The position numbers and the translations under genes were made by a program. Of a stretch of 64,000 bases of DNA, positions 41,203 to 50,691 are shown piece after piece. The notes under the pieces were generated by a model, which made no database searches, was not told where the DNA came from, and saw only the letters and a program-made list of their open reading frames with translations. Numbering within the stretch: position 1 is the first letter of the stretch; each line of letters begins with the position of its first letter. Source of the stretch: an uncultured Pseudomonadota bacterium (GTDB lineage: Bacteria > Pseudomonadota > Alphaproteobacteria > RF32 > CAG-239); contig CADAJN010000011.1 in NCBI GenBank assembly GCA_902788365.1, positions 20,223-84,222 of the forward strand, given 5' to 3'.

Positions 41203-42844
41203 GCGGCAATTTCAAAGTAAAAACGGAGCCTTGTCCCAGCTTGCTTTTGACGCTGATTTCTCCTTTGGCTTTGGTGGTTAAACTGCGGACAATAGCCAGT
41301 CCTAGACCGGAGCTTTTGTTTTTAGCATCGCCCGAATAAAACGGTTCAAAAATATGTTTTATTTTTTCTTCGGAAATGCCGATACCGGTGTCAATGATAT
41401 TGATTTCGGCCATATTATGATGTTTTTGGCCGCTGATGGTTAAAGTGCCGCCTTGAGGCATGGCTTTAATGGCATTTTGCAAAAGGTTGAGGATAACCAT
41501 TTTAAAATCGGCTTCGTTGCCGGTAAATATCAACTTATTATCTATTTGCGTGATAACTTCAATACCGCGCCGTTTGGCGTCATAATCTATCATTATGGTC
41601 ATATCATTGATGGCGTCGGCAAGGTTAATATCGGAAATGTCATTTTCGGCATATTGGGCTAAGCGTAAAAGTTGTTCCGGTGTGCGCACAGCTTCAACCA
41701 ACTGCTGATGTGCCATGGTTAGATATTTCTTTGGCGCATCCGATGCCGGCATATCACGATATTCGTTTTCAAGCAAACCTTCTAAAATGATGCGCACCGC
41801 ACCTAAGCTGTTTTTAAGCTCATGCGCTACCGAAGTGGACAAGAAAGCCAGAGACGAAACTTTTTGTTGATGCGAAAACTGCACGTCATTGCTTAAATCG
41901 TGCAACGCTTCAACGATATAATCATTGGTGTGGGTGCGACCATAGCGCAGGCTGGTGGCATTAACATAAAGCGGGGTGGCACCGACTTCGTGAATGGTGT
42001 GCAAAAAATCACCTTTATGCTTTAAGCTGAGCAACGGACAATTATATTTGCTCGGCGAACACGGTGCTTCGGGATTGCCGTAAGCGGCATGGCATTTTTG
42101 CCCGATGCACGATTTTTTGATGTTAAGCAAATGATAAAATGCCTTATTAGCCATAATAACATTATAATCTTTATCAATCACACGGATTCCGTCAGGGATT
42201 GTATCTATCAGTTGTTGTAAAAATTGCTCGCGGTGCTGAATGTCTTTAATGTTGTTTTCGGTGGTTTCCAACATATTATTAAAAGCCTCACTTAAAATAT
42301 CAAATTCATCACGCCAATGGCTGTGCGGCCTTAAGTTAACGCGATCGGAATAGTTACCCTCTGATACTGCTTGGCTGATGGCGGTTAAACGCTCTATCGG
42401 GTGAATAACCCAGCGGTTAAGCAGTAAAATAATCAGGCTGATACACAAAACGACGACAAAAAGGCATAACAGCACAATTTTAATACCGGTGGCCAAAGCT
42501 TCACGATTGTCTTTATAATTGCGGCGCAATTCGTCGTTCAGCTGCTTTTCACGCGATAATTGTTGACGCGTATCGGTAACATTTTGCAAAAAATTTGCCC
42601 AGCTTGATTGTTGCATCAGTTGCGGATATGCTTCACCGATTTCGGCTAATTTACTTTGCAGGTTGAGGTTGTCATTTAATAATTGCACCACATATTTATT
42701 ACGCAGATATACGGAATAGCGGTTGTCTTGCAGTTGCTGTGAATAATAGCTCATGAACAGTGTTAAAAAAATGCCGATGAGAATAAATAAAAAGACAATC
42801 AAGCTGTATAAAATTTTTTTATTAACACTGACAAACATTCGCAA
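41171..42844 (-). CDS. Sensor histidine kinase (HAMP-PAS-HisKA-HATPase)
   Basis: 557 residues. Two N-terminal spans enclose a ~100 residue periplasmic helical sensor. HAMP follows, then a PAS domain containing a Cys cluster (CIGQKCHAAYGNPEAPC ... C). The HisKA box is AHELKNSLGAVR, and the catalytic domain has LLQNAIKA, DTGIGI and GLGLAI. No response regulator gene is adjacent. The Cys cluster suggests redox or metal sensing, by inference. Confidence 0.92.
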   Translation of the reverse strand: MRMFVSVNKKILYSLIVFLFILIGIFLTLFMSYYSQQLQDNRYSVYLRNKYVVQLLNDNLNLQSKLAEIGEAYPQLMQQSSWANFLQNVTDTRQQLSREKQLNDELRRNYKDNREALATGIKIVLLCLFVVVLCISLIILLLNRWVIHPIERLTAISQAVSEGNYSDRVNLRPHSHWRDEFDILSEAFNNMLETTENNIKDIQHREQFLQQLIDTIPDGIRVIDKDYNVIMANKAFYHLLNIKKSCIGQKCHAAYGNPEAPCSPSKYNCPLLSLKHKGDFLHTIHEVGATPLYVNATSLRYGRTHTNDYIVEALHDLSNDVQFSHQQKVSSLAFLSTSVAHELKNSLGAVRIILEGLLENEYRDMPASDAPKKYLTMAHQQLVEAVRTPEQLLRLAQYAENDISDINLADAINDMTIMIDYDAKRRGIEVITQIDNKLIFTGNEADFKMVILNLLQNAIKAMPQGGTLTISGQKHHNMAEINIIDTGIGISEEKIKHIFEPFYSGDAKNKSSGLGLAIVRSLTTKAKGEISVKSKLGQGSVFTLKLPLKKNVRRSDR

Positions 42845-42854
42845 ATTCCTTTAT

Positions 42855-43745
42855 TTAATAAACGTTGCGCAACTCAGGCAAAAAATCGGTTTTGGTCATT
42901 TTATAATATGAAAAGGTAAAATCAATCAGACCGGCGATATTCGGTAAATTGCTGTCTTGCATCATGTGTGAAACAATTTGCGGACTATATGGCGGATATT
43001 TCATGCTACGGCTGATTTTGCGGGCTGCACGCACATAGTCATAATTTATATGTGAATTGATTTTGAGCGCTTTATCGGCAACGCACTCTTCCAAATCGGC
43101 ATATATTTTGTAGCGATACTGAGCGTCAGGATCATCAAGTGGTTTCATGCCCTGATCCTCATACCAAACTTCTGATAAATATAAATCATTGGCTTGTAGG
43201 GCTAATCGTGAAGAACCCCAATCCGAATATATACCGGCGCTGACGACCATAATGGACGGCGGCACTTGGTCTACTTTTTCCAATAGGGCGCGTAATAAAA
43301 GATGAGCGCGCGTTTGCTGTTCTTTTTCACGAATAAAAACATCATATTTGGTGGCGTATTTTTCTAAAAGCGCCAAATCGGCCGATGATGCCGCTACTCC
43401 TTTTTTGAAGCGTTTTTGCATTTCTTCCAGCGGTGCGCGTTCGGCCAAGATGGCTTCATTAACTTTCAGCACCAGCGGTAACATAATGCGAATAAATGTG
43501 CGATGCTTATCGTGACTGTCGGGCACTTCTTTCCAGTCATTCGGCAGGCGGCGCAAATATATGCGCGGGATTTGCGCTTTGATCTTGGTGTAGTCATCAT
43601 AATCATATTGCTTAAACAGGTCTTCCACTTCGGCGGTGGTGGCTGATTGCACAATAATGGCTCCGTTCTGCTTTTGTAACCGCATGGCGTGCGCCGAGGC
43701 AGAATACAGACAAAAAAACAGCAGCGCAACTATCAGTTTTTTCAT
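42855..43745 (-). CDS. Bax/glucosaminidase-like exported protein, catalytic Glu missing
   Basis: 296 residues with a signal peptide (LLFFCLYSASAHA). VPPSIMVVSAGIYSDWGSSRLALQAN aligns with the core of E. coli Bax and related glucosaminidases, where the segment reads ANES-WGTSRFA. The catalytic Glu position is Tyr here and the NNLFG motif is NDLYL. It may bind peptidoglycan without cutting it. It sits between the histidine kinase and the NFU gene with tight spacing. Confidence 0.65.
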   Translation of the reverse strand: MKKLIVALLFFCLYSASAHAMRLQKQNGAIIVQSATTAEVEDLFKQYDYDDYTKIKAQIPRIYLRRLPNDWKEVPDSHDKHRTFIRIMLPLVLKVNEAILAERAPLEEMQKRFKKGVAASSADLALLEKYATKYDVFIREKEQQTRAHLLLRALLEKVDQVPPSIMVVSAGIYSDWGSSRLALQANDLYLSEVWYEDQGMKPLDDPDAQYRYKIYADLEECVADKALKINSHINYDYVRAARKISRSMKYPPYSPQIVSHMMQDSNLPNIAGLIDFTFSYYKMTKTDFLPELRNVY

Positions 43746-44273
43746 TTAAGCCTCCACCATTTGCACGGTTTGAATTTGCGGCAAATATTTTTTCAGAGCG
43801 GCGGCAATCACATTATTTAGCGTATTTTGCGCATAAGGACAGCCGGCACAGTGACCGGTAAATTGAATATGCAGCACACCTTTTGCCACGGTTATAAGGC
43901 GAATATTGCCGTTATCGCGTATCAGTGTCGGGCGAATAAACGAGTCGGCCAGTGCTTCAATTTGCTGTGGCAAAGCAAGGTTGGATTCGCCTATTGCCGG
44001 TATTGGCGCTATAGCCATATAATCATCAATTTCGGCCAAAACAAGAGCAACAACATCATCGCGCGCGGCAAAAGGCGCGTATTGAATGCCGATAAGATTA
44101 TCGGCAATTAAACAGCGTGTAACCCCGTTTATATCAAGCAACTGGCGCGCCAAAATATTTTGCGGCAAATTTTGCGGTGTGGCGGCAATAAAATTCGGAG
44201 CCGTTGTTAAAGTTTGCGGCAGATAAAAATTAACCAGATTAAGAGCGTCAAGATGTTCAATTTTAATCGGCAT
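43746..44273 (-). CDS. NFU-type iron-sulfur scaffold protein
   Basis: 175 residues. An N-terminal NFU-like domain and a C-terminal NifU domain with CAGC (GHCAGCPYAQNTL) that holds the Fe-S cluster. The overall order is that of alphaproteobacterial NFU. The stop abuts the Bax-like start. Confidence 0.85.
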   Translation of the reverse strand: MPIKIEHLDALNLVNFYLPQTLTTAPNFIAATPQNLPQNILARQLLDINGVTRCLIADNLIGIQYAPFAARDDVVALVLAEIDDYMAIAPIPAIGESNLALPQQIEALADSFIRPTLIRDNGNIRLITVAKGVLHIQFTGHCAGCPYAQNTLNNVIAAALKKYLPQIQTVQMVEA

Positions 44274-45369
44274 CGGCGGTGTCCTCGGTTAAATTACAAA
44301 TTTTTTCAAGCGCGGACAAGGCTCGCGCCAAAAAATAATTTTGCGCCAATAAATGATTTGGTGCAGTCAGACTTTGTGGATTGCCGTTACGCACATAAAA
44401 CGGCGAAAATTCGGCCGCCTGTTGTAACGAAGACAGCAGATAAGTCCAATCCTCATAGGCATTCGCAACTAAAATAGCCTTTTTGTAATCGTTGCCGAGC
44501 GCTTTGCACATTTGCCACAAAGCAAAGGCATAGCCGCGATTATAATAAAATACATCATCGGCTTTGCAATCAAACCAATCACCGACGTGTTCACGCCAAT
44601 AAGATTCACTCTTGGCAATATTTTTTTTAAGCTTACGGCTGAGCACGGCCAAAATTTTAGGTAAATCAGCCGATGAGGGCACAAATTTTTGCCGCAGATT
44701 AAATTTGTGCAGGCTTTTGGCGGCTTTGCGGTATTGGGTATTGGCAGACGGCGCCAAGCCAAAGCCGTCTTGTTTGGACTGCAACCAAACATACGGCGAA
44801 TAACTGAGCAATTTATGGGCCTTTTGTAAATCTTCACGCTGAGTTTCACTGATATTTTGTATTTGCTTTAAGGTCGCATTTACATCACGGGCGGCGCTGA
44901 TAATGCCGATTTGGAAGTTTGGCATATTATCAAGAATGGCGGCCGGAAAAATAAACGGCAGATTCGCCGTCCACATTTTGTCGTCAACTTCGCGGCGAAT
45001 TAAAAACGCGGCACAATCGGCGGTTTGGCTGATTTCGCTAACATCTTTCGGAATTGTATAAACGCGTGATGTATCTATTTTTTCGCTGATTTTGCTGCCC
45101 AAGAGGTAATAGACGACCAAAAAAGTGAGGCTGCAATACAAAAGGCTTTTCCATGTGTCGGATATAAACTGTGTTAAATGGCCGATTTTGTGCCAAATTC
45201 GGCGACCGTAATCAGCAGTTTTGTGCCACGAAAAGTCGCTCAGTTTTTGCCAAGCCTTTTGCAGATATTTTTTAGCACTGTGGCGCAAACAAAATTTGCC
45301 GCGAATAGCGTTTTGAAAAGTTGTTTTTTTTGTTTGCGAAATGTCGCTTTTAGGCGCTTTTTTTGCCAT
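44263..45369 (-). CDS. DUF2333-like membrane-anchored protein
   Basis: About 368 residues. A basic cytoplasmic N-terminus, one membrane span (LLYCSLTFLVVYYLLG) and a large periplasmic part with FLIRREVDDKMWTANLPFIF and LDNMPNFQIGII, which I match to DUF2333 from memory. SD AGGAAGG precedes the ATG at 45369. It overlaps murJ upstream and the NFU gene downstream. Confidence 0.7.
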   Translation of the reverse strand: MAKKAPKSDISQTKKTTFQNAIRGKFCLRHSAKKYLQKAWQKLSDFSWHKTADYGRRIWHKIGHLTQFISDTWKSLLYCSLTFLVVYYLLGSKISEKIDTSRVYTIPKDVSEISQTADCAAFLIRREVDDKMWTANLPFIFPAAILDNMPNFQIGIISAARDVNATLKQIQNISETQREDLQKAHKLLSYSPYVWLQSKQDGFGLAPSANTQYRKAAKSLHKFNLRQKFVPSSADLPKILAVLSRKLKKNIAKSESYWREHVGDWFDCKADDVFYYNRGYAFALWQMCKALGNDYKKAILVANAYEDWTYLLSSLQQAAEFSPFYVRNGNPQSLTAPNHLLAQNYFLARALSALEKICNLTEDTADAD

Positions 45370-46933
45370 ATTTCTGCCTTCCTGCCCGAATAATTTGCCA
45401 AATGTCAACCACACCGCATATTTTAGCAAGCGTCAGAAAAATTGCAAGCGCAAAGATACCGGCGCCGGCCAAAACACCGAAAGTGTTAAGATAATCGGTC
45501 AGATATTGCGGAAAATAAAACTGCATCACCTGTAAATATTCATACACACCGACACCCATAATTACGGTGACCAAGAAAATTTTGAGCATTTTTATCAACA
45601 GCGGCTTTTGAAATTGCCAATAACCGCGTTTTTTTAGGCCGGCAACGTATTGACCGAGCGAAACAAAGGCGGCGATGGTGGTGGCCATGGCAATGCCGAC
45701 GTGGCCGAAGAAACGCATTAAAATGATATTAAACGTCAAATTAGTAACAAATACCCAAAAGCTGTATTTAACCGGCGTTATCGTATCGCCGCGGGCAAAA
45801 AAGTTCGGCATTAAGGCTTTGGTCATCACATAACACGGCAGGCCGACCGAATAAGCAATAACCGCCCATGCGGTTTGTGAGGCGTCGCTCAACGAAAACT
45901 GGCCGTGACGGAATAAGAAAACAACAATCGGCTGTGCCAAAACAATCAGCAATGCCGCCGCCGGCAAAGACAGCAACAGGCCATACTCTACGGCTTTATC
46001 CTGTGTTTGGCGCGCATTATCAATATCGCCGGCTTTAAGTGCCTTGGATAAGAGCGGTAAGAGTGCCACGCTGATAGCAGCACCGACCACTCCGAGCGGC
46101 AGTTGTTGCAACCGATTGGCGTAATACAGCCATGAAAGAGCGCCCGAGCCGACCAGCGATACCAAAATGGTGTCAACCGCCATATTGATTTGATAAATGC
46201 CGGCACCGACTACTCCCGGCGCGATTCGCTTAAACAGAGTGTGAATTTCGGGATTTTTCATGATTTTGAAAATATGCAGATAGGGGTGGATTTTAACGCC
46301 GATACGGTGCAGAAAAAACGCCAACCACAAAACTTCTAACACACCGGCGATGGTAATGCCGAGAGCAATACCATGTGCCGTGCTCGGTAAAAACGGCGGC
46401 AACGTGAAGGCGGCAACAATCATGGTGATGTTCAAAATAATCGGTGCGGCGGCCGGTGCGGCAAATTTTTCAAACGAATTTAAAATGCCGCCCTGAAACG
46501 ACACAATGGAAATGAGCAGTAAAAACGGAAACGTAATGCGACAAAGTTGCACGGCGAGCGCCATTTTTTCGGGGTTGTCATGAAAACCCGGTGCCAAAAC
46601 CGCCACCACATAAGGCATCAGCAGTTCAAAGAGCAACACAAACAGTCCGACAATGGAGGTTAAAACGGCAATCGCTTGCGCCGCAAAAAAGATGGATTTT
46701 TTCTTGCCATCAGCGACTAATTTTTGCGAAAACAGCGGCACAAAGGCACTGGTGAAAGCGCCTTCGGCAAACAAACTGCGAAACAAATTCGGCAATTTAA
46801 AGGAAACGACAAATGCGTCGGCCATGGCGCTGGCGCCCAAAAAATAGGCCAATACCATGTCGCGCAAAAAACCGGTGACGCGGCTGACCAAGGTTAATCC
46901 GCCAAATGTGGCAACAGATTTGAATAATGACAT
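45350..46933 (-). CDS. murJ: Lipid II flippase
   Basis: 527 residues, about 14 spans, MviN/MurJ family. It begins with SRVTGFLRDMVLAYFLGASAMADAF, the conserved first helix region. Moves lipid II across the inner membrane for peptidoglycan synthesis. Confidence 0.95.
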   Translation of the reverse strand: MSLFKSVATFGGLTLVSRVTGFLRDMVLAYFLGASAMADAFVVSFKLPNLFRSLFAEGAFTSAFVPLFSQKLVADGKKKSIFFAAQAIAVLTSIVGLFVLLFELLMPYVVAVLAPGFHDNPEKMALAVQLCRITFPFLLLISIVSFQGGILNSFEKFAAPAAAPIILNITMIVAAFTLPPFLPSTAHGIALGITIAGVLEVLWLAFFLHRIGVKIHPYLHIFKIMKNPEIHTLFKRIAPGVVGAGIYQINMAVDTILVSLVGSGALSWLYYANRLQQLPLGVVGAAISVALLPLLSKALKAGDIDNARQTQDKAVEYGLLLSLPAAALLIVLAQPIVVFLFRHGQFSLSDASQTAWAVIAYSVGLPCYVMTKALMPNFFARGDTITPVKYSFWVFVTNLTFNIILMRFFGHVGIAMATTIAAFVSLGQYVAGLKKRGYWQFQKPLLIKMLKIFLVTVIMGVGVYEYLQVMQFYFPQYLTDYLNTFGVLAGAGIFALAIFLTLAKICGVVDIWQIIRAGRQKYGKKSA

Positions 46934-47000
46934 ATTTTTTCGTTCCTTTGTTTTTATATTGGCATGGTTGTAGATGTTATCGCTTGTTCTTCCTTTTTCC

Positions 47001-47357
47001 TGTCATGCAGAGGAGCGTAGCGACGAAAGCATCCCCGCACTTTAGTGCGGTGTTATCGGACTGGCGTCCGAAGATTGTCACGTCGTGCTTCGCACTCCTC
47101 ACAATGACAAAGAGTATGTCATACAGAGGAGTGTTTGTAAAACTCGACGAAAGCATCTCCGCACTTTAGTGCGGTGTTATCGGACTTGCGTCCGAAGATT
47201 GTCACGTCGTGCTTCGCACTCCTCACAATGACAAAGAGTATGTCATGCAAAGGAGCCTTGAAAAGGCAACGAAAGCATCCCCGCACTTTAGTGCGGCGTT
47301 GTCGGACTTGCGTCCGAAGATTGTCACGTCGTGCTTCGCACTCCTCACAATGACAGA
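47001..47357. repeat. Three tandem ~119 bp palindromic repeat units
   Basis: Units start near 47001, 47117 and 47241. Each has TGTCATGCAGAGGAG, a variable mini-hairpin, GACGAAAGCATC, the palindrome CGCACTTTAGTGCG, the palindrome CGGAC-TTGC-GTCCG, and GTGCTTCGCAC within a TGTCA...TGACA frame. The central mini-hairpin differs between units but keeps its pairing. No gene is supported from 46934 to 47515. Confidence 0.85.
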
Positions 47358-47466
47358 AAGTTTGTGATTTTACCCCAACTTTTTAGCGATTCTATCCGAT
47401 TTTTGCTTTTTGTATAATAAAAAGATTGATTTTCTCACAAATAATTATTATATGTGCAAAAAATAC

Positions 47467-47495
47467 TTGACAAAACAAATCGTTTATGTTAAAGT
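47467..47495 (+). promoter_or_regulatory. Promoter of the gene at 47531
   Basis: TTGACA (47467-47472), 17 nt, TAAAGT (47490-47495). Confidence 0.65.
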
Positions 47496-47530
47496 TAGAC
47501 AAAAGATAGAAAATTTTGTGGAGAATTGAG

Positions 47531-48202
47531 ATGGTAGATAGACTCAAAAATGCAGTGAATCATTATAGTAATCGCGTTGCTGCGGCTCTAGCCAAGAAGA
47601 AATATAATGAAGATGGATATGATCCGGAAAAGGATATGTATTATAGTGGAGCTATGGCTGTATTAATAGAAAACCGTCGGGCTCATCTTGTTAGGGAAAA
47701 AGGTGTGGATAATCTAGATGTAAGTTATGCTGAGGCAAAAAAGGCTGCTGAAAAAATTTTAGCAGATGAATATGCTCGTTTGAAAAAAGAAGATAATGTA
47801 GCGGTGCGTGAAGATTCCGGTGCGCGTCCGAGTGATTTGACAAAGAAATATAATAACGAAATGGCGCGCGGTAAAGGCGTTAATGTTTTGGCGCCGGAAC
47901 CTTTGAAGGAAACCATTGTAGAAAACACGCGTGCGGTTTTGACCGGCGACCAACCGATGGTTTTTGACAAAGAAATTGCCGGCAAGTTGTTTGAGTATGT
48001 TAATGGTCATCCGGCTAGTCATTTGGATTTGTTGAAAATGAGAGTCAATGCGGAAAATAGTGAAAAAATGTATGCTGCGCATGGCTCTTCGGTTAGCCGT
48101 GTGACAGCAGAGGTTAATAAAGCAGTTAGAGATTTGGCTCAGCCGAAGCAAAAAGATACCAACTATGTTGCCAGAGCGCAAGATGCTGCTCGCGGCAAAT
48201 AA
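47531..48202 (+). CDS. Helical hypothetical protein
   Basis: 223 residues from the ATG behind GTGGAG. Predicted largely alpha-helical and charged, without signal peptide or membrane span; no family recognised. It has its own promoter and terminator, so it is a monocistron between repeat DNA and parE. Confidence 0.65.
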   Translation: MVDRLKNAVNHYSNRVAAALAKKKYNEDGYDPEKDMYYSGAMAVLIENRRAHLVREKGVDNLDVSYAEAKKAAEKILADEYARLKKEDNVAVREDSGARPSDLTKKYNNEMARGKGVNVLAPEPLKETIVENTRAVLTGDQPMVFDKEIAGKLFEYVNGHPASHLDLLKMRVNAENSEKMYAAHGSSVSRVTAEVNKAVRDLAQPKQKDTNYVARAQDAARGK

Positions 48203-48227
48203 AAAGAGTTTTTGAAAACCTCCTTGG

Positions 48228-48260
48228 AAACTCCTTGGCAACGGGGAGTTTTTTTTGTTT
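48228..48260 (+). terminator. Intrinsic terminator
   Basis: AAACTCC / GGAGTTT followed by a run of Ts. Confidence 0.8.
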
Positions 48261-48337
48261 ATGAAACGGGGATTTTGCTTGAGTTGATGCGCTTTTTCGG
48301 CTATTTTAAGCCATATTTATAATGATTTGAGGATAAA

Positions 48338-50341
48338 ATGACAGATTTATTTGAACCGGTGGCCAACACTTTTACCGCGCCGAGCCAAAATGAATATTCG
48401 GCGCGCGATATTGAGGTTTTGGAGGGGCTGGAACCGGTGCGGCACCGGCCGGGAATGTATATCGGCGGCACCGACGCTCAAGCTATGCACCATTTGGTGG
48501 CCGAAATTTTGGATAACTCTATGGACGAGGCGGTGGCCGGCTTTGCCAACCATATTGATGTGACCATGAACGCCGACGGCTCGGTAACCGTTACCGATAA
48601 CGGGCGCGGTATTCCGGTGGACGACCACCCGAAATATCCGGGGACTTCGGCGCTGGAGGTGATTTTAACCACGTTGCACTCGGGCGGTAAATTCGGCGGC
48701 GGGGCTTACAAGGTTTCCGGCGGCTTGCACGGCGTTGGTCTGTCGGTGGTTAATGCGCTTTCCGAAATTTTAACGGTGGAAGTCGCGCGCGATAAAAAGC
48801 TGTATCGCCAAGTGTATATGCGCGGTAAACCGCAAACCAAACTGGAATTTGTCGGTAATTGCCCGAACCGCCGCGGTACCTCAATTACCTTTAAGCCGGA
48901 CGCGGAAATTTTTGAGGGCAACAATACCTTTGTGCCAAACCGCATATATCGTATGGCACGCTCAAAGGCATTTTTGTTTAAGGGCGTGAAAATCAATTGG
49001 CAATGTGCGCCGGAACTGTTGAGCGAGGGCGATTCCACACCGCTGAGCGCCGAGCTGAATTTTCCGAACGGCGTGGCCGATTTTTTGAATATGCAAATCG
49101 GCGAACGCGGCACGGTTAACCGCGCACCATTTACCGGTGAGCAGGAAATGGCCGATAATGAAGGGCGTGTGGAATGGGCAATTACGTGGCCGCTGGATGA
49201 AAATGGCTTTTCGTATTCTTATTGCAATACGGTATTGACGCCGGCCGGCGGCACTCATGAAGCCGGTTTTCGTTCGGCACTGTTGCGCGGTCTTAAAGAA
49301 TATGGTGATATGGCCGGCTATAAGAAAGTGGCGGCGGCAACGGCCGAAGACTTTTTGAGCGACGCCTGCCTGATGCTTTCGGTATTTATTACCGATCCGC
49401 AATTTCAGGGCCAAACCAAAGACAAGCTGACCTCAACCAAAGCCACAAAATTGGTGGAAACGGCAGTCAAAGACTCGTTTGATCACTGGCTTTCTAGTGA
49501 TGTGGAAAACGCCAAAGCGCTGCTTGAATATGTGATTGACCGTGCCGAGTTGCGCAAAAAGAAAAAAGAAGAAAAGGTGCAAAATCGGAAATCACCGACC
49601 AAAAAATTGCGCTTGCCGGGAAAATTGGCCGATTGTTCGCAGGCAGCAGCCGAAAATACCGAAATCTTTATTGTGGAGGGCGATTCGGCCGGCGGTTCGG
49701 CCAAACAGGGACGCGACCGTGTAACGCAAGCTATTTTGCCTTTGCGCGGCAAAATTTTGAATGTGGCGAGCGCATCAGTGGAACGTATCGGGCAAAATCA
49801 GGAAATTAAGGACATGATTGAGGCGCTTGGTTGCGGCGTGAAAGATGACTACAAAGAAGATAATTTGCGCTATGAAAAAATCATTATCATGACCGATGCC
49901 GATGTGGACGGTGCGCACATTACCTCGCTTTTGATGACGTTTTTCTATCAGCACATGCCGAAGCTGATTGAAAACGGACACTTGTTTATTGCTACGCCGC
50001 CGTTGTATAAAATTGTGGCCGGCGGCAAAAACTATTATGCGCTTGACGATGAAGAAAAGGACAAGATTTTGGCCAAAGTTTGCCGCGGCAATACCAAGCC
50101 GGATATCAGCCGATTCAAAGGTTTGGGCGAAATGAGTCCGACGCAGCTGCGCGAAACCACTATGGATAAAAATAACCGCATTTTGCTACGTGTGATGATT
50201 CCGAGCACCACCACTGACGAGGGGCGTGCCGAAGATTTTGAAACGCGTCGGCAGGTGGAACGGCTGATGGGTAAAGATCCGGAACAGCGTTTTCGCTTTA
50301 TTATAGAACGCGCCAAGTTCGTGGATAATTTGGATATATAA
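48338..50341 (+). CDS. parE: DNA topoisomerase IV subunit B
   Basis: 667 residues. GHKL domain with EILDNSMDEA and DNGRGIPVD; TOPRIM with [14 protein letters not shown] and DADVDGAHI. It lacks the long insert that GyrB at 1299 carries, and DKLTSTKATKLVE fits ParE. With ParC it decatenates chromosomes. Confidence 0.96.
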   Translation: MTDLFEPVANTFTAPSQNEYSARDIEVLEGLEPVRHRPGMYIGGTDAQAMHHLVAEILDNSMDEAVAGFANHIDVTMNADGSVTVTDNGRGIPVDDHPKYPGTSALEVILTTLHSGGKFGGGAYKVSGGLHGVGLSVVNALSEILTVEVARDKKLYRQVYMRGKPQTKLEFVGNCPNRRGTSITFKPDAEIFEGNNTFVPNRIYRMARSKAFLFKGVKINWQCAPELLSEGDSTPLSAELNFPNGVADFLNMQIGERGTVNRAPFTGEQEMADNEGRVEWAITWPLDENGFSYSYCNTVLTPAGGTHEAGFRSALLRGLKEYGDMAGYKKVAAATAEDFLSDACLMLSVFITDPQFQGQTKDKLTSTKATKLVETAVKDSFDHWLSSDVENAKALLEYVIDRAELRKKKKEEKVQNRKSPTKKLRLPGKLADCSQAAAENTEIFIVEGDSAGGSAKQGRDRVTQAILPLRGKILNVASASVERIGQNQEIKDMIEALGCGVKDDYKEDNLRYEKIIIMTDADVDGAHITSLLMTFFYQHMPKLIENGHLFIATPPLYKIVAGGKNYYALDDEEKDKILAKVCRGNTKPDISRFKGLGEMSPTQLRETTMDKNNRILLRVMIPSTTTDEGRAEDFETRRQVERLMGKDPEQRFRFIIERAKFVDNLDI

Positions 50342-50446
50342 AAAGAACAGGCGGTGCCGTCAAGACACCACCCGTTCCCGCTTTCAACTTCCTTTATAAT
50401 AATATATCGGTTTTGCGGCGGCAACTATTGTGACGTCATCGCCGCA

Positions 50447-50639
50447 ACAAAAAAGCCATCTCTTTTAAGAGACAGCTGGAGACTGAAAACCCACTACATA
50501 GAAATGGTGCGGTATATTGACCGCAACGGTTTATTTTACCGCTCTCCAGCCAACGCTGAAAAGCCGATAAAGTTTAACGTCTTTTATCTTTGACGCCATG
50601 TAAGGAGGGTTTTCAGACCTCCGGCAGACCTCTCTGCCT
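50447..50639 (-). ncRNA. Structured pseudoknot ncRNA, copy B
   Basis: Predicted ~190 nt RNA on the minus strand downstream of parE. The 5' hairpin is GGCAGA-GAGG-TCTGCC. The outer stem pairs CTGAAAACCC with GGGTTTTCAG. There is an inner hairpin CGTC/GACG and an AAAATA/AATAT-looped hairpin GCGGTA/TACCGC. The pseudoknot is GCTGGAGA (plus 50543-50550) with TCTCCAGC (plus 50475-50482). The terminator GCTGTCTCTT...AAGAGATGGC with T6 is identical to that of copy C. A 79-codon frame on the other strand is a shadow. Confidence 0.7.
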
Positions 50640-50645
50640 GAGAAT

Positions 50646-50674
50646 TTTATAAAACAAAAATCACCAAATGTCCA
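50646..50674 (-). promoter_or_regulatory. Promoter of ncRNA B
   Basis: Minus strand TGGACA (50669-50674), 17 nt, TATAAA (50646-50651): the same hexamers and spacing as for copy C. Confidence 0.7.
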
Positions 50675-50691
50675 GAAAAATATCGGGATAA

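Noticed and set aside
47001..47357. CRISPR-like array
   Set aside because: Units are ~119 bp with no unique spacers of constant length and no cas genes; each unit is itself palindromic.
50354..50593. 79-codon frame after parE
   Set aside because: It is antisense to ncRNA B, and the corresponding strand of copy C keeps RNA pairing rather than this frame.
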